64,000 nucleotides of DNA from an uncultured Chloroflexota bacterium (GTDB lineage: Bacteria > Chloroflexota > UBA11872), in NCBI GenBank assembly GCA_958296175.1, contig OY282448.1, positions 907,899-971,898 on the forward strand. The letters are read 5' to 3'. Shown one piece after another: positions 15,740 to 24,534 of the stretch (its first letter is position 1; the number at the start of each line of letters is the position of its first letter). The translations under genes and the position numbers were made by a program. A model generated the notes under the pieces. That model was given only the letters and a program-made list of their open reading frames with translations. It was not told the origin of the DNA and ran no database searches.

Positions 15740-16894
15740 ATGAAAATCGCCGACATTCAGTTCCATGCGTTCAACCCGGGCCGCCGCAACGTGCAGGTCG
15801 TGCGCGTGGAGTCCGACACCGGCTATTACGGCTGGGGCGAGGCGGGGTTCAGCACGCGCGACCTGGCCGTGGGCGGCGCGGTTGCGCACTTCCGCGACTT
15901 CCTGCTGGGGCAGGACCCGCGCCGCATCGGCCGCATCTGGCAGGAGACCTACCGCAGCCACTACTTCGAAGGCGGGCGCGTGATCACCGCCGCCATGTCC
16001 GCCATCGACATCGCGCTGCACGACCTGGTGGCCAAAAGCCTGGGCGTGCCCGTCTACCAGCTGCTGGGCGGCAAGCAGCGGGACGTCGTGCCCTGCTTCG
16101 TCACCACCCAGGCGCACGACCAGGACGCCCTCATCCAGGAGGTCGAGCGCCTGGTCGCCGAGGGGTGGGAGTGCATCCGCACCTCGGTCTACATGCCCGG
16201 CGTCAGCGGCGGCCGCGGCGTGTTCGAGCCGCGCACGTCCGTGGCCGTCACCTCCGAGTGGCACACCGCGCTGCGCCAGGCCGTCGGCCCCGGGCCGGTG
16301 CTGGGGCCCGACTACCACCACCGGCTCTCCGTGGCCGAGGCCGCGTCCTACTGCCAGCGCATGCCGCCGGGCACCATCGACTTCCTGGAAGAGCCGATCC
16401 GCGACGAAAGCCCCAGCGCCTACGCCGCGCTGCGCAGCATGACCGACGTGCCCTTCGCCATCGGCGAAGAGTTCGCCAGCAAGTGGCAGTTCGCGCCCTA
16501 CGTCGAGCAGGGGCTGACCAACTTCGCCCGCCTGGACGTTGCCAACGTGGGCGGGTTCACCGAGGCCATGAAGGTGGCCGGCTGGTGCGAGACGCACTAC
16601 ATCGACCTGATGCCGCACAACCCGCTCGGCCCCGTCTCCACCGCCGCCTGCGTGCACCTGGGCGCCGCCGTGCCCAACTTCTGCTGGCTGGAAGACCGCG
16701 CGGTCGACCTGGGCCGGCTCTACACCAACGACGTCTTCCCAGAACAGCCCACCCTGGAAGGCGTCGCATACCCCGTCCCCAACACCCCCGGCCTGGGCGT
16801 AGACATCGACCTGGACGCCGCCAAAGAACTCCCCGTCACCCACACCGAAAACCCCCACCTCTCCCGCCCCGACGGCTCCGTGACGAACTGGTAG
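15740..16894 (+). CDS. Mandelate racemase/muconate lactonizing-type sugar-acid dehydratase
   Basis: 384 residues of the enolase superfamily, closest in feel to galactonate/gluconate-type dehydratases. The capping domain has YGWGEAGFS and the barrel AMSAIDIALHDLVAKSLGVP. Metal-ligand positions appear as Asp in GPDYHHRLS, Glu in IDFLEEPI and Glu in AIGEEFASK. DLMPHNPLGPVSTAA supplies the catalytic His. Syn-elimination of water from an aldonate to the 2-keto-3-deoxy acid is the expected reaction. ATG at 15740 after GAGGG. Confidence 0.88.
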   Translation: MKIADIQFHAFNPGRRNVQVVRVESDTGYYGWGEAGFSTRDLAVGGAVAHFRDFLLGQDPRRIGRIWQETYRSHYFEGGRVITAAMSAIDIALHDLVAKSLGVPVYQLLGGKQRDVVPCFVTTQAHDQDALIQEVERLVAEGWECIRTSVYMPGVSGGRGVFEPRTSVAVTSEWHTALRQAVGPGPVLGPDYHHRLSVAEAASYCQRMPPGTIDFLEEPIRDESPSAYAALRSMTDVPFAIGEEFASKWQFAPYVEQGLTNFARLDVANVGGFTEAMKVAGWCETHYIDLMPHNPLGPVSTAACVHLGAAVPNFCWLEDRAVDLGRLYTNDVFPEQPTLEGVAYPVPNTPGLGVDIDLDAAKELPVTHTENPHLSRPDGSVTNW

Positions 16895-16961
16895 TAGGCA
16901 GATTAAAGTACAAAGCACTGCCGCTTCTGTCTGCATTGCACAATAACCAAGCTGCTGTAGT

Positions 16962-17444
16962 TCAGACCGCGTCGCCTTGCGTTTCACAGAACAACGACTC
17001 AAGGTGTTTCATCAGACGATCACACATGCAATACCACTCCATGACGCGTGAAAATGTGATGTCAGAAGAGTTTCCATGGGCAATCCTATTACGATGACTT
17101 ACAATGCTGCTAAAAGCGCTCAATTCAGCACCAAACATTTGCTCGATATCATGACGCCAAGAGGGACTGAAGCTGCCAACAAACCGAAGAATATTATGCC
17201 TAGAAGGGTTTTTCGGAAGTCTATCAATACTCCGATCGGCAAAATCTAGAACGTACTGCTGCGATCTTTTGCTGCAGTATTCATAAGCAAATTCGTGCAA
17301 GATTCTCTCCGTATAGCCGGAAACCAAGATGCAAAGATATTTAGAATAATCAGAGTTCAGTTCCAGGTTGTCAGAATCAGGGTATCGCGAGAAGGCGGCG
17401 TCCAAACTCTTCTTTATACGGCGCGCCTCAGCTTGACCTCTCAC
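16962..17444 (-). CDS. HEPN-domain protein (MAE_28990/RiboL-PSP-like), putative RNase effector
   Basis: 160 residues, mostly helical. The HEPN catalytic signature Rx4H is present as SHRNRIAHG (Arg118, His123), typical of metal-free HEPN ribonucleases. GTG at 17444 overlaps the TGA of the DUF262 gene (GTGA), so the two proteins are made together. This pairing recalls known DUF262 plus MAE_28990-type HEPN couples proposed as toxin-antitoxin or phage-defence systems. The gene is visibly AT-richer than its neighbours, suggesting transfer. Function is inferred from motif and context only. Confidence 0.75.
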   Translation of the reverse strand: MRGQAEARRIKKSLDAAFSRYPDSDNLELNSDYSKYLCILVSGYTERILHEFAYEYCSKRSQQYVLDFADRSIDRLPKNPSRHNILRFVGSFSPSWRHDIEQMFGAELSAFSSIVSHRNRIAHGNSSDITFSRVMEWYCMCDRLMKHLESLFCETQGDAV

Positions 17445-18574
17445 TTGACTTCAGAGAATATGGCGGATGCCTGTGCCATACGCGTGTGAACGCTGTCCTC
17501 AGACGCCGTGCGCTGATCAATCGCATCCTTGTACGTAGCATCGTGCATCAGGCTATCCAGAAGGGGTTTCAGACCCTTCAAGTGGGTTATAGGCCCGCAA
17601 TCCAGCCGGCGTGCAATACCCACCATTACGGAATCAGCAACTGCCGCATTCACCGTTCGTACTGGACGAAATGCAGACTTGCCAACGCCTTGATTGATAG
17701 CCTCGCAAGTCAATATAAACTTCTTACGCCAAGTCTGTTGCGTGACTTCATCTATGTTTCTGAATTTGGCGAGAAAGTCATTCAGGAATCCCTTCATGGG
17801 CCTCCTATACGAACCTTCGCACTCATAAAATGCAAGAAATCTCAAGATCAACTCATGATCCTTGAAGCGTGGCGACTCGTCGGTGCCGAACAAGTTGCGC
17901 CAGTCTTCGTTTGCGTTAAGGCTTCGTACCAACTTAATTAATGGACCATCGTACAACGCGATCCTGATCTCCTGCGGTTGAAGCGGAGTACCTCCGGTAT
18001 TTATCCGTTCAAAGAGGTTATATATTTGTCTGTGATGGGAAAGGTCATCTTGTTTGATAATTGTTGCATGAACTATGCTGTTGTCAAGACGCCTTCTATC
18101 TTCAGGCGGCAATTCATGGTAGGCGTATCCATTGAAATTGCTGACGTAATTAAGTCTGAACGGAGTATTTTTGAATTGCCCGCTATAAAAAGCTTCCAGC
18201 GTCACAAGTCTTTGCTGTCCGTCTAGTACGAGAAGAATATTATTTGGCTGCTGAACGAGAAATATACCCGGGACAGGGAATCCCATCAAAAGTGACTCGA
18301 TGAATTTATCGCATTGCGACTTTCTCCATACAAAGTTTCGTTGAAAACCTGGTATCCCTGTTTCCCCTTCGGTCTCTGGATTGAATCTGGGAATTATGAT
18401 ATCAGAACTGCGAAGTCGTGCAACGAGCCCGTCGACAAGAAAATCGGCCCCGTACGATGTCATCGTATAGGTAGTGTCGAGAACCTCTTCACTAGGATCG
18501 ACGTCTATAACATCGTCTCCAATCTTCTCTGCGGGAACTGGAGTAGGAGACGCCCTCATCGATCCGTCGTCCAC
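17441..18574 (-). CDS. DUF262 (GmrS/ParB-like) protein
   Basis: 377 residues from GTG 18574, or 372 from ATG 18559. The DUF262 NTPase/nuclease core is seen as IPGFQRNFVWRKSQCDKFIESLL, then LVLDGQQRLVTLEAFY (DGQQR at 118-122), then FERINTGGTPLQPQEIR. The GmrD-type HNH domain is absent; only the GmrS-like half is present. GTG 18574 follows AGAGG by seven bases, which favours it over an ATG at 18634 lying before the predicted transcription start. Paired with a HEPN effector, it is likely the sensor or NTP-dependent regulator. AT-richer than flanks. Confidence 0.85.
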   Translation of the reverse strand: MDDGSMRASPTPVPAEKIGDDVIDVDPSEEVLDTTYTMTSYGADFLVDGLVARLRSSDIIIPRFNPETEGETGIPGFQRNFVWRKSQCDKFIESLLMGFPVPGIFLVQQPNNILLVLDGQQRLVTLEAFYSGQFKNTPFRLNYVSNFNGYAYHELPPEDRRRLDNSIVHATIIKQDDLSHHRQIYNLFERINTGGTPLQPQEIRIALYDGPLIKLVRSLNANEDWRNLFGTDESPRFKDHELILRFLAFYECEGSYRRPMKGFLNDFLAKFRNIDEVTQQTWRKKFILTCEAINQGVGKSAFRPVRTVNAAVADSVMVGIARRLDCGPITHLKGLKPLLDSLMHDATYKDAIDQRTASEDSVHTRMAQASAIFSEVK

Positions 18575-18624
18575 ACGTTTACCTCTTGCGCCGGGGTGCA
18601 GCGGCTGGTGACGCTCGCCGCCAC

Positions 18625-18654
18625 AGTATGCCATTCACGTACGCTGCCTGTCGA
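18625..18654 (-). promoter_or_regulatory. Possible promoter of the DUF262-HEPN operon
   Basis: On the minus strand TCGACA (18654-18649), 18 bases, CATACT (18630-18625). It predicts a leader of about 45 bases before GTG 18574. Confidence 0.35.
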
Positions 18655-18694
18655 CGTCTCGAACGAGCGGCGTCCCGCCGTGGCGTTTTATTGG

Positions 18695-19732
18695 CTACTC
18701 CGGCCGCGGGGCGGGGGCGGCCATGGGGTGGGGGCCGTTGGTGGCGGGGGTGCGGCGGGCCAGGTCGTAGACGGCGTCTTGCAGCTCCAGGATGCGGACG
18801 GCCTGGCGGATGGGGATCGGCGGCGGGCCGCCCTGGGCCAGCGCGGCGAGCGAGCGGCGCATGATGGCGCCCATCAGCGTGCGGCGCGGCGGTTCGGCAA
18901 TGCGCTGGATGCCGGCGCTGGTGTGCACCTGCACCTCGGGCTGCCCGGCGGCGTTCATCAGCCCCACCACCGTGGCGCCGGCGCCGACGGCGCGGATGAC
19001 GTATTCGCCGGCAGTCTCGCCCAGGGGGTAGGCGTAGCTGCATTCGATCAGGGCCGTGGCGCCGTCGGCCGTGCGGAACAGGCCGGCGGCGTAGTCCTCG
19101 AACGGGCGTTCGAACAGGGCGTTCGAGAGCACGCCGGCCACGGCGTCGACGGGCTGGCCGCCCACGGCCTCCAGCATCACGTCGATGCCGTGCTGACATT
19201 CCACGGCCCAGCAGCCGCCGCCGGAGACGGACGGGTCGTTGTGCCAGGCGGAGGGTTTGCCGTCGTAGCGCGCCGGGGTGGAGGTGCTCAGGCGGCTGTG
19301 GAAGTGAACCAGCCTGCCAAACGCGCCGTCGGCGCGCAGGCGGCGCAGCACGTCGAAGACGCTCAGCTCGCGCGTGGGCAGGGTCAGCGCGCCGAACAGG
19401 CCGGCGGCCTCGGAGGCCTGGGCGGCGGGGCGCAGCCGCGCGGCGCAGTCGGCCCAGGGTTTGTCGTACAGATAGGGCACGCGCGCGTCCACGCAGGCGT
19501 GCAGGTAGGCGGGCGCCTGGGTGTGGCGGCCCGACACCAGCGCCACGTCGGGGCGGACGGCGGCCAGGCACTCGGCGGCGTCGGCAAACACGGGGCAGCC
19601 CCAGGCCTCGGCCATGGCGGCGCGCTCGGATTCCAGCGGGTCGAAGGCGCCCGCGATTTCGTGCCCCTGCGCGCGGGCCTCGCGGCCCATGCCGAATCCG
19701 TGATGACTGTAAGAAAGCACCACCGCACGCAT
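18695..19732 (-). CDS. Gfo/Idh/MocA-like oxidoreductase, divergent
   Basis: 345 residues. The N-terminal strand is MRAVVLSYSHHGFGMGREA, a nucleotide loop without the standard GxGxxG. DVALVSGRHTQAPAYLHAC and YLYDKPWADC hold the family's strand and (E)KP-like motif, here with DKP. The C-terminal part includes GGGCWAVECQHGIDVMLEAVG, with the conserved GG and His. Compared with the 2269 and 35921 paralogues it is the most divergent. ATG 19732. It lies beside the DUF262 island and ends 120 bases from it. Confidence 0.75.
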   Translation of the reverse strand: MRAVVLSYSHHGFGMGREARAQGHEIAGAFDPLESERAAMAEAWGCPVFADAAECLAAVRPDVALVSGRHTQAPAYLHACVDARVPYLYDKPWADCAARLRPAAQASEAAGLFGALTLPTRELSVFDVLRRLRADGAFGRLVHFHSRLSTSTPARYDGKPSAWHNDPSVSGGGCWAVECQHGIDVMLEAVGGQPVDAVAGVLSNALFERPFEDYAAGLFRTADGATALIECSYAYPLGETAGEYVIRAVGAGATVVGLMNAAGQPEVQVHTSAGIQRIAEPPRRTLMGAIMRRSLAALAQGGPPPIPIRQAVRILELQDAVYDLARRTPATNGPHPMAAPAPRPE

Positions 19733-19797
19733 GCGTTCATCTCCCAGGGCCGGCGAGTGGGTGTCAGTGTACGGGGCGGCCGTTCGCGAGGCTGGCG

Positions 19798-20178
19798 TTA
19801 GCCGGCCGTCCCATCGTTGCGGCGGTGCAGGAGGATCAGGTTGCCGTCGGGGTCCGCGATCCCGGCCGCGCGGCAGGATGCCTGTTCGCCAGGCTCGAGC
19901 ACGATCGGCACGCCTTGCCGGCGCAGTTCCTCGACGGTCTGCTCGACGTCGTCGACCGCGATAGCCGCGGCGCCGCTGTGGCCGCGGGGGTCCGCGCCGC
20001 GCTGCTCCGGGGCGGACCGCAGGGCGAGCACCGTTGGCGTGCCGCCAACCGCGAACTCCACCCAGCCCGGGGCGCACCACGTCTCGCCCGTCAGCCCCAG
20101 CGTGTTCTTGTAGAAGTCAGCGCTCGCATGAATGTCCCGCACGCTGTAACAGAAGAAATCTATCCCTCGCGGTTTCAT
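19798..20178 (-). CDS. VOC (glyoxalase/dioxygenase-fold) protein
   Basis: 126 residues, one VOC domain formed of two beta-alpha-beta3 modules. FFCYSVRDIHASADFYKNTLGL and WVEFAVGG mark the first, and AIAVDDVEQTVEELRRQGVPIV and IADPDGNLILLHRR the second. Such proteins bind divalent metal and act as lyases, dioxygenases or resistance proteins. ATG 20178 follows GGAGG. The neighbours upstream are clpX/clpP/tig; no functional link is evident. Confidence 0.85.
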   Translation of the reverse strand: MKPRGIDFFCYSVRDIHASADFYKNTLGLTGETWCAPGWVEFAVGGTPTVLALRSAPEQRGADPRGHSGAAAIAVDDVEQTVEELRRQGVPIVLEPGEQASCRAAGIADPDGNLILLHRRNDGTAG

Positions 20179-20267
20179 CGGACCCTCCACCGTCTGCGGA
20201 GCTGCGCAGAACGCGCAGGTCAAGAGTCGCGTTCGTCCGGGGAATTGGCGGGGAGCGCGGCGCGCTC

Positions 20268-21545
20268 TTAGGCCGTCTCTTCGGCCGGCGCGGCGTCGGC
20301 GTCGCTGCGGCTGGTTTTGGGGACCAGGATGGGGGCGCTTTTGGAGTCCACGGTTTCGCCGGTGACGACCACCTGCTCGATGCCGGACATGGAGGGGAGC
20401 GTGAACATGGTGTCCGTCAGCAGGTCTTCCAGCGTGGTGCGCAGGCCGCGCGCGCCGGTGTTGGTGTCCATGGCCTTGCGCGCGATGGCTTCCAGGCCGT
20501 CTTCGGTGATGTCCAGGTCCACGCCGTCCAGCGAAAACAGTTTCTGGAACTGGCGCAGCAGGGCGGTTTTGGGTTCGCAGAGAATCCGCACCAGGTCGCT
20601 GGCGTCCAGCGCGTCCAGGGCGGCCACCACGGGCAGGCGGCCGACGAATTCGGGGATCAGGCCGTATTTCAGCAGGTCGTCGGCGGTGACGTGGTGCATG
20701 ACGTTGACCGGTTTGTCGTCGTAGGAGCGGCGGCCGAAGCCCACGCCGATGCCCTGCCCGATGCGGCGGGCGATGATGCGGTCCAGCCCTTCGAACGCGC
20801 CGCCGCACACGAACAGGATGCCGCGCGTGTCGATCTGGATGAATTCCTGGTGGGGGTGCTTGCGCCCGCCTTGGGGCGGCACGTTGACCATGGCGCCTTC
20901 GATGATCTTGAGCAGCGCCTGCTGCACGCCTTCGCCGGAGACGTCGCGCGTGATGGAAGGGTTGTCGGATTTGCGGGCGACTTTGTCGATCTCGTCGATG
21001 AAGACGATGCCGGTCTGGGCGCGGGCGATGTCGAAGTCGGCGGCCTGGAGCAGGCGCAGCAGGACGCTTTCCACGTCTTCGCCCACGTAGCCGGCCTCGG
21101 TCAGCGCGGTTGCGTCGGCAATGCAGAAGGGCACGCTGAGGATGCGCGCCAGCGTGCGCGCAATTTCGCTCTTGCCCACGCCGGTGGGCCCCAGCAGCAG
21201 GATGTTGCTCTTGTGCAGCTCGAAGTCGTCATCGGCCAGGCCGGCGGCCACGCGCTTGTAGTGGTTGTAGACGGCGACGGAGACGACTTTCTTGGCGCGC
21301 TCCTGGCCAATGACGTAGTCGCTCAGATGCTCGTACAGGCGCTGGGGCTTGGGGATGCCGCCGGCCAGGGCGCGGGGGCTGGGCGCGCGGGAGCGCTCTT
21401 CGTCGATGATGTCGCGGCAGAGGTCAACGCACTCGTTGCAGATGTAGACGCCGCCGGACCCAGAAATGAGCCGGCGGACCTGGTCTTGCGTCTTGCCGCA
21501 GAACGAGCAGCGGTAGCTCGTCCGGCTGGAGCGGCTGCGCGCCAT
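20268..21545 (-). CDS. clpX: ATP-dependent Clp protease ATP-binding subunit ClpX
   Basis: 425 residues, full-length. Four-Cys zinc finger CSFCGK...CNECVDLC near the N-terminus, Walker [10 protein letters not shown], pore motif GYVGEDVES, Walker [11 protein letters not shown] and the [22 protein letters not shown] block are all present. C-terminal IPEFVGRLP and TGARGLR complete the AAA+ module. It unfolds substrates and feeds them to ClpP. Follows clpP by about 60 bases in the conserved order tig-clpP-clpX. Confidence 0.98.
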   Translation of the reverse strand: MARSRSSRTSYRCSFCGKTQDQVRRLISGSGGVYICNECVDLCRDIIDEERSRAPSPRALAGGIPKPQRLYEHLSDYVIGQERAKKVVSVAVYNHYKRVAAGLADDDFELHKSNILLLGPTGVGKSEIARTLARILSVPFCIADATALTEAGYVGEDVESVLLRLLQAADFDIARAQTGIVFIDEIDKVARKSDNPSITRDVSGEGVQQALLKIIEGAMVNVPPQGGRKHPHQEFIQIDTRGILFVCGGAFEGLDRIIARRIGQGIGVGFGRRSYDDKPVNVMHHVTADDLLKYGLIPEFVGRLPVVAALDALDASDLVRILCEPKTALLRQFQKLFSLDGVDLDITEDGLEAIARKAMDTNTGARGLRTTLEDLLTDTMFTLPSMSGIEQVVVTGETVDSKSAPILVPKTSRSDADAAPAEETA

Positions 21546-21604
21546 ACGTCTCCTGAAAGCGCCGCGCGGGATTCAGGCAGGGTACCTGCCCCGGCCCCGC
21601 GGGC

Positions 21605-22231
21605 CTAGGCGATTTCGCCGTCGGGTTGCCCCACGCTGGCGGAGCGCGGGGTCACGATCTGGTCGATCAGTCCATAGTCGCGCGCTTCCTGGGCCGTCAG
21701 GTAGAAGTCGCGGTCGGAGTCGGCGTGAATCCGCTCCTTGGGCTGTCCGGTGGCCGCCATGAAGATGGCGTCGATGCGGTCGCGCACCTTGCCGATCTCT
21801 CTCGCGCGGATTTCCAGGTCGGAGGCCTGCACGAAGCCTTCGAACCCCTGCGAGGGCTGGTGCAGCAGGACGGTGCTGTGCGGCAGCGCCGAGCGCTTGC
21901 CCTTGGCCCCGCCGGCCAAGATCACGCTGCCCATGCTGGCGGCCAGCCCCACGCAGGTGGTGGCCACGTCGTTGGGCACGTATTGCATGGTGTCGAACAC
22001 GGCCAGCCCCGCGCTGACGCTGCCGCCGGGCGAGTTGATGTACATGTAGATGTCGGCCTCGGCGTCTTCGCTGGTCAGGAGCAGGAGCTGCGCGATGATC
22101 GTGTTGGCCACGGCGTCGTCGATGGGCGTGCCCAGAAAGATGATGCGGTCGCGCAGCAGCCGCGAATAGATGTCCATGCCGCGTTCGCCGCGGTCGGTCT
22201 GCTCGATGACGTAGGGAACCAGAATGCCCAT
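21605..22231 (-). CDS. clpP: ATP-dependent Clp protease proteolytic subunit ClpP
   Basis: 208 residues. Serine protease of the Clp chamber: catalytic Ser in [11 protein letters not shown], His in LLHQPSQGF and Asp in [26 protein letters not shown] supplies the oxyanion loop. ATG 22231. It lies between tig and clpX on the minus strand as one operon. Confidence 0.97.
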   Translation of the reverse strand: MGILVPYVIEQTDRGERGMDIYSRLLRDRIIFLGTPIDDAVANTIIAQLLLLTSEDAEADIYMYINSPGGSVSAGLAVFDTMQYVPNDVATTCVGLAASMGSVILAGGAKGKRSALPHSTVLLHQPSQGFEGFVQASDLEIRAREIGKVRDRIDAIFMAATGQPKERIHADSDRDFYLTAQEARDYGLIDQIVTPRSASVGQPDGEIA

Positions 22232-22264
22232 GCGTAGCGTCCTTTTCCTGGGAGGGGGCGGCGT

Positions 22265-23701
22265 TCAGGCCTGAGGGCGTGCCGCGTCGTCCGCCGCGTC
22301 GTCCGCCGGTTCGGCCGGGTGGGCGGCCGCGGCTTCCTCCGCGGCGGCGGCGAGTTCGGGCGGCGGCGCGCCGTGCTCGTGCTCGTGGTCGTGCTCGTGG
22401 TCGTGCAGCGTCCCCGCGCCGCCGGTCAGCGCCGCCGTCAGCGCCTGCAAGGCTTTGCGGGAGCGCAGCGTGGTAGCCACGCGCTCGCGCGCCTCGCCGC
22501 GCATCAGGTTCGAGCGGATCAGACTGCGGCGTTCCTCGGGGTAGAACCCGGCCACGCGGTCGACCTCGGCCTGCATCTCCTCCTCGCCGACGGTCAGCTC
22601 GTGCTGGGTTGCGTAAGCGTCCAGGGCCAGGCCGCGCTGGATGCGGCGCAGGGCGTCGTCGCGCGCGTTCGCTTCCCAATCGCCGCGCGAGAGGCCCTGC
22701 ATGGCCAGGTAGGTGTCCACCGCCACGCCGCCGTCCACCAGGGACTGCGTGCGCTCGCGGATGACCTGGTCGCGTTCGCGGTCGATCAGCACGTCGGCAA
22801 CCTCGAAGGCGGTGCGCTCGACCAGCGCGTTCACCGCGCGGTCTTCCACCTCGCGCTGCGCCGCGTGCGCCTGCTGGTGGTGCAGCTCGCGGGTCACGCG
22901 CTCGCGCAGCGCCGCCACGCTGTCGAACGGCCCCACGCTGCGCGCAAACTCGTCGTCCAGGTCGGGCAGCCGCTGTTCGTTCACGGCGTCGATCTGAATC
23001 TCGATGGTGACCATCTGGCCGCGCAGCGCCTCGTTGGGGTCGTCCGGCGGCAGAACGGCGTCGTAGGACGCGCTGTCGCCGGCGGACCGCCCGGTCACGG
23101 CGGCGTCGAACCCGGCGGGGAAGCCGTTCTCGCCCACCAGCACGTTGTAGGGCTGGGGCGCGTCCGGCGCGCCGCCGCCGGCCGTCATGCGAATCAGAGT
23201 CTGAATCATGTCGCCGGCCGCCGCGGGGCGGTCCACCGGCTCCCAGGAGGCCTGCGTGGCGCGAATCTGCTCGATCTGGGCGTCCACGTCGTCCTCGCCC
23301 ACCTCTGCGGCAGGCGCCTCGACCGTCACGCCGCTGACGTCGCCCAGCTCCACCGTGGGGCGCACGGCCACTTCCGCCGAGAAGACCAAGGGCGCATCCA
23401 GCGAGGGGGCGTCGGGCAGGTCGATCTCGGGCTGGTCGATGGGGTCCACGCCCGTGGTTTCCAGGGCGGAGGTGTAGGCGCGCGGCACGACGGCTTCCAG
23501 CATGTCCTGCATCAGCGCGCCCTCGCCGGCGGCGCGCTCCACCAGGCGGCGCGGCGCTTTGCCCGGGCGGAAGCCCGGAATCTTCAGGCGGCGCCCAACG
23601 CGCTGGACGGCGCGGCCATATTCCTTCTGCAGGTCGTCCGACGGCACTTCCACCGACAGCCGCACGCGGCTGCCGGCCAACTTCTCAGCGGTGGCGGGCA
23701 T
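22265..23701 (-). CDS. tig: Trigger factor (ribosome-associated chaperone)
   Basis: 478 residues. The N-terminal ribosome-binding domain includes KIPGFRPGKAPRRLVE, the GFRxGKxP signature that docks on L23. The PPIase (FKBP-like) domain follows around 160-240 and a long helical chaperone domain to about 430. The tail is unusual: HDHEHDHEHEHG followed by an Ala/Pro/Asp-rich end, a possible metal-binding extension. ATG 23701 follows a candidate promoter at 23755-23783. First gene of tig-clpP-clpX. Confidence 0.95.
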   Translation of the reverse strand: MPATAEKLAGSRVRLSVEVPSDDLQKEYGRAVQRVGRRLKIPGFRPGKAPRRLVERAAGEGALMQDMLEAVVPRAYTSALETTGVDPIDQPEIDLPDAPSLDAPLVFSAEVAVRPTVELGDVSGVTVEAPAAEVGEDDVDAQIEQIRATQASWEPVDRPAAAGDMIQTLIRMTAGGGAPDAPQPYNVLVGENGFPAGFDAAVTGRSAGDSASYDAVLPPDDPNEALRGQMVTIEIQIDAVNEQRLPDLDDEFARSVGPFDSVAALRERVTRELHHQQAHAAQREVEDRAVNALVERTAFEVADVLIDRERDQVIRERTQSLVDGGVAVDTYLAMQGLSRGDWEANARDDALRRIQRGLALDAYATQHELTVGEEEMQAEVDRVAGFYPEERRSLIRSNLMRGEARERVATTLRSRKALQALTAALTGGAGTLHDHEHDHEHEHGAPPPELAAAAEEAAAAHPAEPADDAADDAARPQA

Positions 23702-23754
23702 TCCCAGGTGTCCGAGGCAGGCGGCGCCCGCGGGTCGCAGGGCGGGTGAATGCG

Positions 23755-23783
23755 ATTCTACTGTACGCGGCCGCGGCTGCCAG
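23755..23783 (-). promoter_or_regulatory. Candidate tig promoter
   Basis: Minus strand: CTGGCA (23783-23778), 17 bases, TAGAAT (23760-23755). The leader to ATG 23701 would be about 47 bases. Confidence 0.4.
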
Positions 23784-23886
23784 GCGGCGGCAAGGACGTC
23801 TGGCCGTCCAACGGTCGCGGCGGCGCGGTTGGTCGTCGATCAGCCGCGGAGAGGAACGGCCGCAGCCGCGGAGACCGCCGCCGGCA

Positions 23887-24096
23887 TCAGCCCGAAAAGC
23901 GGTCGACCAGCACCGCGATCGACGTGCCCACCACGATGATCAGCGTGCCGACGACGCCAAACCCAATCCCGGCAATCCAGCGCGTGAGCCGCGCTTCCAA
24001 CGCATGGAGGTCGGCCTTGGTCACCAGATGCGGCAGCGTGCTTTCGATCTGCGCCAGGCGCCGCTCGTGGTCGAGCGAGCTGGAATCGGCGGTCAT
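23887..24096 (-). CDS. Small coiled-coil membrane protein
   Basis: 69 residues from ATG 24096 (or 72 from ATG 24105). The N-terminal half is a charged helix, LDHERRLAQIESTLPHLVTKADLHALEARLT, heptad-like, followed by one hydrophobic helix, GFGVVGTLIIVVGTSIAVLV. GGAGG nine bases upstream favours ATG 24096. Similar short proteins of unknown function occur in many bacteria, and the ORF at 5092 ends the same way. Two 25-bp repeats overlap its start and ribosome site. Confidence 0.6.
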   Translation of the reverse strand: MTADSSSLDHERRLAQIESTLPHLVTKADLHALEARLTRWIAGIGFGVVGTLIIVVGTSIAVLVDRFSG

Positions 24097-24181
24097 CGCT
24101 CGCATCCTCCTGCGGTCGGCTCTAGGCTCACTATTACAAACGCGGGCGGCGCGTGTATCGCTCGCATCCTCCTGCGGTCGG
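24095..24181. repeat. 25-bp exact direct repeat, 62 bp apart
   Basis: The copies lie at 24095-24119 and 24157-24181 and contain the small gene's ribosome site (GCATCCTCCTGCGG on the plus strand). The spacer between them is 37 bases. Confidence 0.7.
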
Positions 24182-24534
24182 TTCTGGGTCGGCCGGATGC
24201 ATCAGCGGCAGTAAGCCTGAGTTTACGCTACGCGCCGTGCACGCGGCGCCTGCGTTCTCGTTATCCATCGGACCCTCCGGAACGAGTGGGGGCAGAGCGA
24301 GAGCCGCGGCCGCGGGCGCAAGGTGTGCGGCGGCGGGGGCGTGGGTAGAGTTGCGGCAGGGTTGTTGCGGCGGCGCGGGTGTGCGCCGGCGTCTTTGTTG
24401 CTCCAGGCCCAGCCCGCCGCGGGCTGGGCGGCGCGGGAGGACGGCATCGTCACGCGAACCCTCGGCCGCCCGCACCGTGCACCCCGCGCGCGCTGGGCGG
24501 GGACGCGCTGCCGCCGCAGGCGGCAGCGCTGACC
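24182..24534. other. Leader region of the polysaccharide operon
   Basis: No gene is seen. It holds a very stable hairpin GCCCAGCCCGC-CGC-GGGCTGGGC-type at 24407-24429 without a T-run. Both strands carry long GC-rich frames with no protein-like content. Confidence 0.45.

Noticed and set aside
16895-18694. Transposon or prophage carrying the DUF262-HEPN pair
   Set aside because: No transposase, integrase, tRNA target or terminal inverted repeat is seen at the borders.
20250-20270. Terminator after clpX (GAGCGC-GCC-GCGCTC)
   Set aside because: A hairpin exists but no T-run follows on the minus strand, so termination is not supported.
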